The notes beneath the pieces are model-generated. The model did not search any database and was not told where the DNA came from. It saw only the letters and a list, made by a program, of their open reading frames with translations. From assembly GCA_020442475.1 (NCBI GenBank), contig JAGRKA010000003.1, forward strand, positions 1 through 64,000: a stretch of 64,000 bases of DNA, read 5' to 3'. The position numbers were made by a program, and so were the translations under genes. The DNA comes from Alphaproteobacteria bacterium. GTDB lineage: Bacteria; Pseudomonadota; Alphaproteobacteria; Micavibrionales; Micavibrionaceae. Positions 16,806-25,231 of this stretch are shown one piece after another; the stretch's first letter is position 1, and every line of letters begins with the position of its first letter.

Positions 16806-17441
16806 CTACAACTTCGGCAACGTGACCCCGCGCTGGCCCATATATTTCCCGGAGCGGGCCGCATAGCTTGTTTCGCAAGGGGTGCTGCCCTTGAAAAACA
16901 GGAACTGCGCGACGCCTTCATTCGCGTAGACGCGCGCGGGCAGGGGGGTCGTGTTGGAGATTTCCAGCGTCACATGGCCTTCCCAGCCCGGCTCCAGCGG
17001 GGTGACATTGACGATCAGGCCGCAGCGTGCATAGGTGCTTTTGCCAAGGCAAATGACCAGTACGTCCTCCGGAATCCGGAAATATTCCGTCGTATGGGTC
17101 AGGGCGAAGCTGTTGGGCGGGATAACGCAGATATCGGTCCGCCTGTCTACGAAGCTTTGTTCGGAGAAGGCCTTGGGGTCGACCAGCGCGTTATCGACAT
17201 TGGTAAAAATCTTGAAATCAGGCGCACAGCGCGCGTCATAGCCATAGGAGGACAGGCCGTAAGAAATAACGCCCTGCCGCTGTTGTTTCTCAACGAAAGG
17301 CTCGATCATGCCGTGCGTGCGGACCAGATCGCGAATCTGGGAATCGGCTAGCAGGCCGGGAGCTGCGCTAAGGTCTGTAAAGCTCACCGCTTGGGTGCTG
17401 TCCTCGTTTTTGACCGTTCTGTTCGGTTCCGGAGCGTTCAA
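16806..17441 (-). CDS. dcd: dCTP deaminase
   Basis: Deaminates dCTP to dUTP for thymidylate synthesis. Recognisable blocks are [68 protein letters not shown] with the catalytic glutamate region, and [12 protein letters not shown]. The 211 residues include an N-terminal extension of about 30 residues relative to common homologues. No ATG is available upstream of the conserved core; the TTG at 17441 has a good GGGAG site in the preceding small gene and overlaps its TGA stop, so it was chosen. Confidence 0.93.
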   Translation of the reverse strand: MNAPEPNRTVKNEDSTQAVSFTDLSAAPGLLADSQIRDLVRTHGMIEPFVEKQQRQGVISYGLSSYGYDARCAPDFKIFTNVDNALVDPKAFSEQSFVDRRTDICVIPPNSFALTHTTEYFRIPEDVLVICLGKSTYARCGLIVNVTPLEPGWEGHVTLEISNTTPLPARVYANEGVAQFLFFKGSTPCETSYAARSGKYMGQRGVTLPKL

Positions 17442-17599
17442 CTTGTTTCTCCCTTGTCTGTTTTATCTGTGGTCGCTTCGCTACCTTGCGGCGTTGCGTT
17501 GGCTCGGCGGCCTTCTTTGCGTTGCAGGTTGCGCTTTTTCAGATTTTCCCGTAAAGCCGCCGCCCGCTTGTCCTGCTTTGTTTGCTTTTGTTCGCTCAT
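17438..17599 (-). CDS. small basic protein upstream of dcd, hypothetical
   Basis: A 53-codon frame running from ATG (17599) to TGA (17438-17440). It begins [20 protein letters not shown] and continues with a Lys/Arg-rich stretch before a Thr/Asp/Lys-rich tail. It resembles short basic coiled proteins seen in alphaproteobacteria, but I cannot name a family. Its stop codon overlaps the TTG start of dcd, and the dcd ribosome site lies in its last codons, so translation of the two is probably coupled. Confidence 0.6.
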   Translation of the reverse strand: MSEQKQTKQDKRAAALRENLKKRNLQRKEGRRANATPQGSEATTDKTDKGETS

Positions 17600-17787
17600 G
17601 GCTTGTATTCCGCTTTACTAGGCTTTTATACGCATTCTAACCGGACATGCCGGGGGCTACTCTGAAAAAGAGAGGCGTTCATACGGCAAATCAAGATGCA
17701 TAATCCTCATTACACGAGGACAGTCCCGCAGGCAACGCCTTTTCAAAGGATATGCCCAGATACGCGCAGTTTGCGGTTATTTTAATA

Positions 17788-17816
17788 TTGACAGCCCAAG
17801 AGCAACTGGGGTACTC
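17788..17816 (+). promoter_or_regulatory. possible sigma-70 promoter of tRNA-Asn
   Basis: A perfect TTGACA at 17788-17793 is followed after 17 bases by GTACTC, a weak -10 match. The implied start would be about 9 bases before the mature tRNA. The -35 match and position support it; the -10 is poor. Confidence 0.4.
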
Positions 17817-17831
17817 AGGACCAATCGGTGT

Positions 17832-17906
<75 letters not shown>

Positions 17907-17956
17907 TTTTCTCGAGACGTGTCAGGCTTTCCTCAGTATCTCTTTTAACGCTTTTC

Positions 17957-18703
17957 TTAAATAATTGCTTTTGCCTTGGAAAGAATTTCTTCCGCTTCTG
18001 CCGTGTAGGCGCCGTTATCCCGGTGCAGGGTAATGCCCGGATGCAAGGTCACCGGGGAACGGCGATCCTTGAGGGTGCGGATAATTACACGCTTGGCAGG
18101 GATGCCGCTCTTTGGCCATAGGGGGATGATCTCGGTCGCGCCGAAACGTTTTCCCATCGCCCGGATGATTGTATCCGTGTGATCCGCGCGGTGGATCATG
18201 GTCAGGGAGCCTTTTGATTTCAGGTTATAAAAGGCGCAATCGATCCAGTCTTTTAGTTCCGTATCATCGCTGTGCCCGTGGGCGGTAGCCTTTGCAGCAT
18301 GTGGAGAGGGGGCGTGCGCCCCGGCCTCCAGATAGGGCGGGTTGCAGATCACATGGTCGAAGAGGGATTGTGCTTTGTAATCCGGTACGCGCGCGGCGAT
18401 GAACGATGCGCGGTTGTCCATCCCGTTCAGCGCTGCATTTTGGGATGCCAATGCGATATGGTCGCTCTGGATATCGATACCGGTCAGTTTTGTGTCCGGG
18501 ATACGGGTGAGGACGCATAGTCCTGCGCCGCCAACCCCGCAACCCAAATCGAGAAGGCTTTGGCCCTTTTCTGCGCGGCAGGCCGCAGCGAGCATGACCG
18601 AATCCAGAGAGGTCCGGAAGCCCCGTAAAGGCTGGAGCAGGCGTACCCGCTTGCCCAGAATTCGGATTTCTTCAGATGTGCTTTGATCCGCTGGAGTACT
18701 CAT
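17957..18703 (-). CDS. tRNA1(Val) (adenine37-N6)-methyltransferase-like (TrmN6 family)
   Basis: A class I SAM methyltransferase of 248 residues with the N6-adenine motif NPPY (DHVICNPPYLEAG). Motif I is LLDLGCGVGGAGLCVL, and LTGIDIQSDHIALASQNAALNG is the following acidic loop. The N-terminal GKRVRLLQPLRGFRTSLDSVML is typical of the TrmN6/YfiC group, which methylates A37 of a tRNA. The substrate tRNA cannot be read from sequence. Its ATG overlaps the stop of the upstream oxidoreductase gene by 4 bp. Confidence 0.85.
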   Translation of the reverse strand: MSTPADQSTSEEIRILGKRVRLLQPLRGFRTSLDSVMLAAACRAEKGQSLLDLGCGVGGAGLCVLTRIPDTKLTGIDIQSDHIALASQNAALNGMDNRASFIAARVPDYKAQSLFDHVICNPPYLEAGAHAPSPHAAKATAHGHSDDTELKDWIDCAFYNLKSKGSLTMIHRADHTDTIIRAMGKRFGATEIIPLWPKSGIPAKRVIIRTLKDRRSPVTLHPGITLHRDNGAYTAEAEEILSKAKAII

Positions 18704-19848
18704 CTTCTGAAACGCGCGGGAGAGAGCGCTTCCTTGGTTATCCCGCGTTTGCAGAAGTCTTCGGGAATCGTTGCTGAAACAATCAAGGATTCGGCAATGC
18801 GGGAAAGGGCTGGCGCGGTCTTGATCCCGAATCCGCCTTGCCCCGCCAGCCAGAAAAATCCGGGTGCTTCGTTATCAAAGCCGATGACAGGTGCACGGTC
18901 GGGGGCGAAGCTCCGCAGGCCCGCCCATTTATGCGCAATCTGGCGGATTGGAAAAATGATGGCTTCTTCGACATGGTAGGCTGCAGTTGCAATATCGATT
19001 TCCTCAGGCTGTGCGTCACAGGGCGGTGAGGGGATCTCGTCTGACGGGGAGGCCAGAATTTGTCCACGCCCTTCGGGCCGGAAATAAAAGCTGTGTTGGA
19101 TGTCCCGTGTGAAATGGAGTTGCTCAGTGTCGATATCCTGAGGAACGCCGCCGAAGGTAATGACGGTCCGGCGTTTTGGCTCCAGCCCTATTGGACGCAC
19201 ACCGGCGAGCCTGGCGATTTCATCAGCCCACGCGCCGCTTGCGTTGATCACGGTTTTGGCCTCAATATCGCCTTGTGGCGTTTGCGCATGCCACAGTCCG
19301 TTTTCATGGCGTAATGAAAGAATTTCCGCGTTGAGCAGTAGGGCGCCGCCATGGTGTTTGAGCTGTTTAAGATAGCCTTGATGCAGAGCGTGAACATCGA
19401 TGTCACGGGCATCAGGCTCCAGAACGCTTCCGGCGATGATCTCCGGTTTAAGGATTTTTGCACCCGGTAGGGCCAGCGTCTCTGCCTTGTCCAGTTTTTG
19501 CAGACTTTCAACGGTCGGAAGGAACTGTGTGTAAAAGGCGTCAAGCTCAGCCAGTCGCTCTTCTGATGCGATGCAGAGCGTGCCACGGGGAGAGAGAATC
19601 GGATTGGATGAAAACCCCGTTTCATGGGCTGTTTCAAGGAAGGGGACGCTCGCGGAAATCAGGGTGCTGACCAGAGCATTTTCATAGGCGCGGGTGAGAG
19701 TCGCTGCGCTGCGGCCGGTCGTATGAATATCCGGCGCGTTTTCACGCTCGGCAATCAGAGTCTTGCCGTGAGGCGAGAGCGCGCACGCCGCCGAAGCGCC
19801 TGCAATGCCGCCGCCAATCACCAGAAATTCACAAGTCCTGTTTCCCAT
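18700..19848 (-). CDS. FAD-dependent amine/amino acid oxidoreductase (DAO family)
   Basis: A D-amino-acid-oxidase-fold flavoprotein of 382 residues. It has the FAD-binding Rossmann motif VIGGGIAGASAACAL at the N terminus, a second block VINASGAWADEIARLAGV, and the C-terminal WAGLRSFAPDRAPVIGFD ... FFWLAGQGGFGIKTAPA. Substrate candidates are glycine, D-amino acids or sarcosine-like amines; nothing here distinguishes them. The ATG at 19848 (MGNRTCEF) is preferred over the upstream TTG at 19884. It overlaps the tRNA methyltransferase gene by 4 bp. Confidence 0.87.
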   Translation of the reverse strand: MGNRTCEFLVIGGGIAGASAACALSPHGKTLIAERENAPDIHTTGRSAATLTRAYENALVSTLISASVPFLETAHETGFSSNPILSPRGTLCIASEERLAELDAFYTQFLPTVESLQKLDKAETLALPGAKILKPEIIAGSVLEPDARDIDVHALHQGYLKQLKHHGGALLLNAEILSLRHENGLWHAQTPQGDIEAKTVINASGAWADEIARLAGVRPIGLEPKRRTVITFGGVPQDIDTEQLHFTRDIQHSFYFRPEGRGQILASPSDEIPSPPCDAQPEEIDIATAAYHVEEAIIFPIRQIAHKWAGLRSFAPDRAPVIGFDNEAPGFFWLAGQGGFGIKTAPALSRIAESLIVSATIPEDFCKRGITKEALSPARFRR

Positions 19849-19924
19849 GCGCGCGATGTTATAGGCGGGCGCTGAGGAAGACAAGCGGGAAGGAGGGGGG
19901 GTATTCTTTCGCAGAAAGGGAGGG

Positions 19925-20692
19925 TTACGGGTAGGGCCTGTTATCGATCAGGCGCGTCTTACCGATCCAGACGGCGGCAAGGCGGCGGCCCCAGCGCTCC
20001 GCAACATAATCGACCTTGTCGAATCCGGCCTCAAGCAGCGCTGTTTCAGCGCTTTTTGTCGAGTCGGCTTCTTTTAGAACGCGGTTGAGGGTGCGGGCAA
20101 TCTCAAGCTCCGGTGCGGAGAGATAAGCGTTCCGGGAGGATAGAGCCAGCCCGTATTCATCCCGGATAATGGGTGCACCGATAATTTCGATCGGGAGATG
20201 CTCCGCTTCGACCATGTCCTTGATGACCATAAGCTGCTGAAAATCTTTTTCGCCGAAAACAGCCAGATCGGGGCGGACATGATCGAATAGCCGCGCCACG
20301 ACATTGACGATGCCGCCGAAAAAATGAGGCCGGAAATCGCTTTCCAGTCCTTCCGCTGCCGGGCCGGTCGAGACCCTTGATTGCGTACCGCCGGGGTAAA
20401 TGGCCGCTTCGGTTGGCATATAAACAAGGTTTGCGCCCGCCTGTTTGAGTTTTTCCAGATCCTGTTCCGGTGTGCGCGGATAGGCGTCGAAATCTTCGTG
20501 AGGGGCGAATTGCGTGGGGTTTACAAAAATGCTGACCACGCATTTATCAGCGTGTTCGAGGGCCAGCTTGATGAGGCTTATATGGCCGTCATGAAGTGCG
20601 CCCATTGTCGGGACGAAGGCGACGCGAAGCTTTTTCAGGCGCCATGAATCGCTGTAAGGTTTCAGCTCTTTGGGGGAGCGGACTGTTTTCAT
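19925..20692 (-). CDS. panC: pantothenate synthetase
   Basis: Joins pantoate and beta-alanine using ATP in coenzyme A synthesis. Family motifs are FVPTMGALHDGHISLI with the HxGH-type loop, VVSIFVNPTQFAPHEDFDAYPR, DLAVFGEKDFQQLMVIKDMV and GLALSSRNAYLS. At 255 residues it is a little shorter at the C terminus than E. coli PanC (283). The ATG overlaps the panB stop by 4 bp, giving a panB-panC operon. Confidence 0.95.
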   Translation of the reverse strand: MKTVRSPKELKPYSDSWRLKKLRVAFVPTMGALHDGHISLIKLALEHADKCVVSIFVNPTQFAPHEDFDAYPRTPEQDLEKLKQAGANLVYMPTEAAIYPGGTQSRVSTGPAAEGLESDFRPHFFGGIVNVVARLFDHVRPDLAVFGEKDFQQLMVIKDMVEAEHLPIEIIGAPIIRDEYGLALSSRNAYLSAPELEIARTLNRVLKEADSTKSAETALLEAGFDKVDYVAERWGRRLAAVWIGKTRLIDNRPYP

Positions 20693-21543
20693 GAGGCTTT
20701 TTCTTTAAGGCGCGCAGCAGGCTGCGTGTAAAGATTTTTAATATCTGGAAACGCACGGGTACGGACTTCTTGAGCGTAAAGGGCGACGGCTTTTTCAATA
20801 TCTTCGGAAATCTGTGCGTAGTGCTTTACGAATTTAGGTACATGATCACCGGTGATGCCGAGCATATCTTCGGTCACAAGGATCTGGCCGTCGCATTCCG
20901 GTGAGGCGCCGATCCCGATCGTAGGTACGGAAACCGTGCGGGTGATCAACGCGGCAACGCTGTCGATCGTGGCTTCGATGACAATGGCGAAGGCCCCGGC
21001 CTCTTCGACGGCCTTGGCGTCTTCCAGAAGTTGCTGTTGATCGTCATTGCTTTTACCCTGCACTTTAAATCCGCTCGCATCTTCGACGGATTGGGGCAGA
21101 AGGCCAATATGGGCGACGACCGGAATATCGTGTGAGACAAGCGTTTGAATCGTCGGGGCGAAAGCGGCGCCACCCTCCAGCTTAACACCCCCGCAGCCTG
21201 TTTCTTCCATGATGCGCCGGGCGCTGGCCAGTGCCTGCTCCGGGCTGCTCTCATAGGTTCCGAAGGGCATATCGACGATCACGCAGGCTTTTTCAGAGCC
21301 GCGCATTACGGCTTTGCCGTGGTTGATCATCATGTCCAGCGTTACGCCGCGCGTGTTGTCCATGCCATAGAGCACCATGCCCATCGTGTCGCCGACAAGC
21401 AGGAGATCACAGTGTGCATCTAGAATCTGGGCGATGCGCGCCGTATAGGCGGTGAGGCAGACCAGCGGTTCCGCAAGGGTTTTGACGGCACGAATGTCGT
21501 TTGTCGTTATGCGTATTGCAGTATCATCTGTTTTTTTATGCAT
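20689..21543 (-). CDS. panB: 3-methyl-2-oxobutanoate hydroxymethyltransferase
   Basis: Transfers a hydroxymethyl group from methylene-THF to ketoisovalerate, the first step of pantothenate synthesis. Visible motifs are LTAYTARIAQILD, LLVGDTMGMVLYGMDNT, VDMPFGTYESSPEQAL, VKLEGGAAFAPTI, VVAHIGLLPQS and IGIGASPECDGQILVTEDMLG. Length 284 is slightly above average. It is the first gene of the panB-panC pair; about 250 bp of noncoding DNA upstream hold no motif I can call. Confidence 0.96.
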   Translation of the reverse strand: MHKKTDDTAIRITTNDIRAVKTLAEPLVCLTAYTARIAQILDAHCDLLLVGDTMGMVLYGMDNTRGVTLDMMINHGKAVMRGSEKACVIVDMPFGTYESSPEQALASARRIMEETGCGGVKLEGGAAFAPTIQTLVSHDIPVVAHIGLLPQSVEDASGFKVQGKSNDDQQQLLEDAKAVEEAGAFAIVIEATIDSVAALITRTVSVPTIGIGASPECDGQILVTEDMLGITGDHVPKFVKHYAQISEDIEKAVALYAQEVRTRAFPDIKNLYTQPAARLKEKAS

Positions 21544-21796
21544 GGCTCTTGAGCTTCCAAAAGACTCGGCCTAAATCCCGATTTATGTCGAGGCCCATCC
21601 TTATCAGAATTTTTCCGGCCTTTCTAGCTTTGTGGCATTCATAGGCGCCGGTCCCGGAAACACACTCTTAAAAAAGCGAATAAAAAAAGCGAAGGGTTCA
21701 TGGAGATTGAACGTATATCTTGTGTCGGCGAGTATGTTTGAGGTATAGGTGATGCTCTATTCTGAAATATAGTCGCTCAATAACGAAAGGCGAAGA

Positions 21797-22276
21797 TTGA
21801 TGAAAAATACCATATTAACAGTGATCATAATGGCTGCTTTTTCCCTGAGCGCTTGCCAGACTTTGGACGGGCGGGGCAATAAGGAGCTGTTTGGCGGTGC
21901 CAGCGGTGCAGTGCTTGGCGGCGTGCTCGGTTCTCAGGTCGGCAGCGGTTCTGGCCGCCTTTGGGCGACAGGGGCGGGTGTTCTGCTCGGAACTTTACTT
22001 GGAAGCGAAATTGGCCGTTCTTTGGATCAGGCCGATATGGCTTACGCTAATCAGGCGGCACACCGCGCATATTCCGCACCGGTTGGTGAGACGATTTCCT
22101 GGAACAACCCGGAAAGCGGTAACTACGGGACGTATACGCCTGTTCGTGACGGGCGCAGCTCCGCGGGGCGTTATTGCCGGGAATATCAGCAGACGATTAT
22201 CGTCGGTGGCCGTAAGGAAGAAGGCTACGGTACGGCTTGTCAGCAGCCTGACGGCAGTTGGGAAATCGTGAAGTAA
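21797..22276 (+). CDS. glycine-zipper outer-membrane lipoprotein (17 kDa antigen-like)
   Basis: A 159-residue lipoprotein with lipobox LSAC (cysteine at about residue 20). It has a glycine-zipper segment (FGGASGAVLGGVLGSQVGSG and GAGVLLGTLLGSEIGRSLD, about residues 33-80) like the rickettsial 17 kDa surface antigen and related 2TM glycine-zipper proteins. The C-terminal domain contains YCREYQQTIIVGG and YGTACQQPDGSWEIV, the RT0821/Lpp0805-type surface domain. Envelope role; exact function unknown. A Rho-independent terminator follows. Confidence 0.87.
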   Translation: MMKNTILTVIIMAAFSLSACQTLDGRGNKELFGGASGAVLGGVLGSQVGSGSGRLWATGAGVLLGTLLGSEIGRSLDQADMAYANQAAHRAYSAPVGETISWNNPESGNYGTYTPVRDGRSSAGRYCREYQQTIIVGGRKEEGYGTACQQPDGSWEIVK

Positions 22277-22318
22277 GCGCCGGTACCCTGCGCATATAGA
22301 TTTATTTGAAACAAAATA

Positions 22319-22352
22319 AGCCGCTCCGGGAGATATTCGGGGCGGTTTTTTT
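22319..22352 (+). terminator. Rho-independent terminator of the lipoprotein gene
   Basis: CCGCTCCG pairs with CGGGGCGG (one T:G wobble) around a nine-base loop, followed by TTTTTTT. It lies about 45 bp after the stop at 22276. Confidence 0.85.
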
Positions 22353-22373
22353 ATGTCTATGCTGCGTGTTGTG

Positions 22374-22568
22374 TATAGCCTATCCCATATAAAATGATTC
22401 AGCTTTCGTCATCCCGGAGGCGATGCGCAGCATCGCTTAAACATCCGGGATCCACAAAGAGAGCCGCTAAAAGCGGCTCACATATAGATCCCCGCCGTTA
22501 ATGTCTTGCTCCGCAAGAATGCGGGGATGACATTTGCTTTGCAATCATTTTATAGCGGATTGGCTATA
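22374..22568. repeat. structured TIR element, copy A (MITE/palindromic element)
   Basis: A 195 bp element with 26-base terminal inverted repeats at 22374-22399 and 22543-22568 that match at 23 of 26 positions. They begin TATAGCC and end ATAAAATGATT. The core has three hairpins in order: CATCCCGG...CCGGGATC with an inner GCGATGC/GCATCGC stem, then GAGCCGC...GCGGCTC, then GATCCCCGC...GCGGGGAT with an inner TCTTGC/GCAAGA stem. The right end lies inside the 3' end of the adjacent hypothetical gene and supplies its last codons and stop. Confidence 0.88.
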
Positions 22569-23932
22569 GTGTGCTGCAGGGTAGACTCAAAAATACCGCC
22601 TATTTTTGAGAGTTTTTCATTATTCAAAAGCATTCTGGTCGCTTTGTTCATATCCGGTTTAAAGCCCTGTCGGCGCCGGCCCATAAAAAAGCGGTTGGCA
22701 AGGCAAATTTTCTCCCATGAAACACAGGCTTCTGCGGCATAAAAGGCATCTTCCGTTTTCTGAGCGATCCGGCGTTCGTCGGCGTTCTCCTCGGCCATAG
22801 CGCTTTGAAATGCTTCGGCAGCCTCAAGAAGAGGGCCTGCGCACCAGCCGATCGGCTTGTTGCCGAGTAAATCCTCATTGCATTGGCGCGCCCTGTCATA
22901 AAAATGGACTGTGGATTGTTCTGAAAGCGCCTTGGACAGGGTTGTCCGTAATATTCTACCGCATGTTTTACGGTGCAGCCGTTCATTCGCTTCCTGATCT
23001 GCAAAGGGATTGTAGATATCCCCGCGAGCAGGAGGGGCCGGCTCCAGATGCAAAGACTCGGCAACGATATAGGCGATCGGGCGGATGTAGGACTCTTCGC
23101 TGGTATAAGTTGCCGCGCTCAGGATCGTATTTTTACAGGATTCGCCCCATGCCATCTCCTGCGCCGCTGATGCAAAGGCCGCCCACTGGCGTAAGGAAAG
23201 ATCGTCAAAAGTATCCCCGATTTCGCGGGTCATCTGTACTGCGCGTGCTACAGGGCACAGTTTCGGTTTGAGTACATCTTCGAGGTCCCTGTAGATGAGC
23301 TTGGCGGCATCCGTCACAATCGGAAAGGGGTAAAGCTCGGCCTTGTAAGCCGGTACAGGCGAAACACTCATCAGACTGCGTTGTCCGGCCAGGCCGGTGA
23401 TCGCGTTCTTATGGCCTTCAATGCGCCTCATCAGGGCGCAGAACGTATCGGCCAGCATGTTTGTACGGGCCTGATAAAGAGGCGGAAAGTCAGGGATAAT
23501 GAACGAACCTTTAACCTTGAAAAGCTTCTCCTGTCCGGATTGGCGCAGTTCAAGAAGTGCGATAGCGTCCCAACTGAGCGTATAGATACCCTGTTCCGCA
23601 TCGTCCCGGGTTTCAAAAATGCCTGCCGGAATAAGCAGCAAGGCATAGTTCTGTCCTTTTTTCCATAGGCCTGAAAAAGTTTTGGACGGACTTTCAAGCA
23701 GGCAGGCCATAGCCGGTTTTCCAGCTTTTACGGATTTTAGAGCTGCTATACGCAAGGGCTCCATATCTAGTACAGGCGGCTCATTTTCTTTTGCGCAGGC
23801 ATCCTCCAGCGCTTGCTCCCATTCCTTATCCTTGTAGATTGCGAGCACAAGGGTGAGATCCGGAAAAGCCTCCGCAACCTTGCGTTTAATCGTGTTGCCT
23901 ATATGTTGCAGAATGGGCGTTTCAAGACTCAT
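22550..23932 (-). CDS. hypothetical protein, 460 aa
   Basis: A long frame with a good ATG (23932) that I cannot assign to a family. It has no signal peptide or membrane segment and appears to be a soluble, mixed alpha/beta protein. Notable blocks are LLIPAGIFETRDDAEQGIYT, SFIIPDFPPLYQAR and a Cys-containing C-terminal half (KTCGRILR, GWCAGPLLEAAEAF, EACVSWEKICLANRFFMG). The last residues (IANPL) and the stop come from the terminal inverted repeat of element A, so the original C terminus may have been replaced. It diverges from fabI with about 115 bp between them. Confidence 0.75.
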   Translation of the reverse strand: MSLETPILQHIGNTIKRKVAEAFPDLTLVLAIYKDKEWEQALEDACAKENEPPVLDMEPLRIAALKSVKAGKPAMACLLESPSKTFSGLWKKGQNYALLLIPAGIFETRDDAEQGIYTLSWDAIALLELRQSGQEKLFKVKGSFIIPDFPPLYQARTNMLADTFCALMRRIEGHKNAITGLAGQRSLMSVSPVPAYKAELYPFPIVTDAAKLIYRDLEDVLKPKLCPVARAVQMTREIGDTFDDLSLRQWAAFASAAQEMAWGESCKNTILSAATYTSEESYIRPIAYIVAESLHLEPAPPARGDIYNPFADQEANERLHRKTCGRILRTTLSKALSEQSTVHFYDRARQCNEDLLGNKPIGWCAGPLLEAAEAFQSAMAEENADERRIAQKTEDAFYAAEACVSWEKICLANRFFMGRRRQGFKPDMNKATRMLLNNEKLSKIGGIFESTLQHTIANPL

Positions 23933-24048
23933 ACATCTATTCTACCAAGAATGATTCCATGCTCCAAGCAGAACAAGGCGCTGGACGCGGCGGCGTAATT
24001 GTGTAGGATATTACGGTTTTAAAAATATTGTCTATGTAGAGAACGGTT

Positions 24049-24906
24049 ATGGATTCGAACAATAATTTTCTAAAAGGGAAAAAGGGCCTTGTGATGGGCG
24101 TAGCTAACGATCGCTCGATCGCATGGGGGATCGCAGCGTTAGCAGCGCAGAGCGGGGCTGAGCTGGCCTTTACCTATCAGGGGGAAGCGCTGGAGAAGCG
24201 GGTGCGCCCGCTGGCCGAGAGCGTCGGGTCTTCGATCATTCTGCCGTGCGATGTTACGGATGAGGCCAGCATAGACAAGACATTCGCTGCGATTGAAAAA
24301 GAGTGGGGACAGCTTGATTTCATTGTTCACGCTATCGCTTTTTCCGACAAAAACGAACTAGATGGACTCTATCTGGATACGACGCGCGCGAATTTCCTGA
24401 AAACGATGGATATCTCGGTTTATTCCTTTACGGCCATTGCGCAAAGGGCCGTGCCCCTGATGAAAGAGGGCGGGAGCCTTCTGACGCTGACCTATTACGG
24501 TGCTGAGCGCGTTATGCCGCATTATAACGTGATGGGTGTGGCTAAGGCCGCGCTGGAGGCCTCTGTACGCTATCTGGCCGCCGATCTGGGCGAAAAAAAT
24601 ATCCGCGTCAACGCGATTTCTGCCGGGCCGATCAAGACGCTCGCAGCCAGCGGTATCGGCGATTTCCGCTATATCCTCAAATGGAACGAGCTGAACGCAC
24701 CGCTCAAGCGGAACGTGACGATTGAAGATGTCGGCCGCTCCGGGCTGTTCCTCCTCTCTGACCTGGGGAGCGGTGTAACCGGTGAAGTCATGCATGTGGA
24801 TGCGGGCTATCACACGGTCGGTATGTGCTCTGTGGAGAGCGCGGCTGAAACCGGTGCTTTGCTGCAATCTATCGCCCCCAAAGGCAAGGGCGAAGAAGCA
24901 GCTTAG
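24049..24906 (+). CDS. fabI: enoyl-[acyl-carrier-protein] reductase (NADH)
   Basis: FabI reduces the enoyl-ACP in the last step of each fatty-acid elongation cycle. The protein has the SDR-like nucleotide-binding start GLVMGVANDRSIAWGIA, LPCDVTDEAS, FIVHAIAFSDKNELDG, and the catalytic Y-(x6)-K as YNVMGVAK following TYYGAERVMPHY. The C-terminal GVTGEVMHVDAGYHTVGM is typical. Length 285 is slightly above the average of about 260. It is followed 13 bp later by a YciI-family gene in the same direction. Confidence 0.96.
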   Translation: MDSNNNFLKGKKGLVMGVANDRSIAWGIAALAAQSGAELAFTYQGEALEKRVRPLAESVGSSIILPCDVTDEASIDKTFAAIEKEWGQLDFIVHAIAFSDKNELDGLYLDTTRANFLKTMDISVYSFTAIAQRAVPLMKEGGSLLTLTYYGAERVMPHYNVMGVAKAALEASVRYLAADLGEKNIRVNAISAGPIKTLAASGIGDFRYILKWNELNAPLKRNVTIEDVGRSGLFLLSDLGSGVTGEVMHVDAGYHTVGMCSVESAAETGALLQSIAPKGKGEEAA

Positions 24907-24919
24907 AGGGCGCAGTTTC

Positions 24920-25222
24920 ATGCATTTTCTGATCATCGCCAGAGACGGAACGGATGCGCAGGCGCTGGAGCGGCGGATGGCTGCGCGGGAAGCGCATATT
25001 GCAGTGTTTCGTGAAGGGCTGGAGGCTGGCCAAAACCTTGTTGGCGGCGCACTTTTGAGCGAAGAGGGCGCGATGCAAGGCTCCATGCTGGTCGTCGAAT
25101 TCGATGATCGCGAGACCCTTAATGAATGGCTGAAGACCGATCCGTACGTTACGGGCGATGTCTGGCAGGATATTGAGGTTATTCCCTTCAAGCTGGCGGG
25201 AATGGTGGGAAAAGCTGCTTGA
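24920..25222 (+). CDS. YciI family protein
   Basis: A 100-residue YciI-like protein with a ferredoxin-like dimeric alpha/beta barrel fold. Typical features are HFLIIARDGTDAQALERR, AHIAVFREGLEAG, LVVEFDDRETLNEWLKTDPYV and VWQDIEVIPFKLA. The catalytic role of the family is mostly undefined. A longer upstream frame start exists, but the ATG at 24920 begins at the conserved MHFLII and lies just after the fabI stop, so it was chosen. Confidence 0.87.
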   Translation: MHFLIIARDGTDAQALERRMAAREAHIAVFREGLEAGQNLVGGALLSEEGAMQGSMLVVEFDDRETLNEWLKTDPYVTGDVWQDIEVIPFKLAGMVGKAA

Positions 25223-25231
25223 TATAGTATT

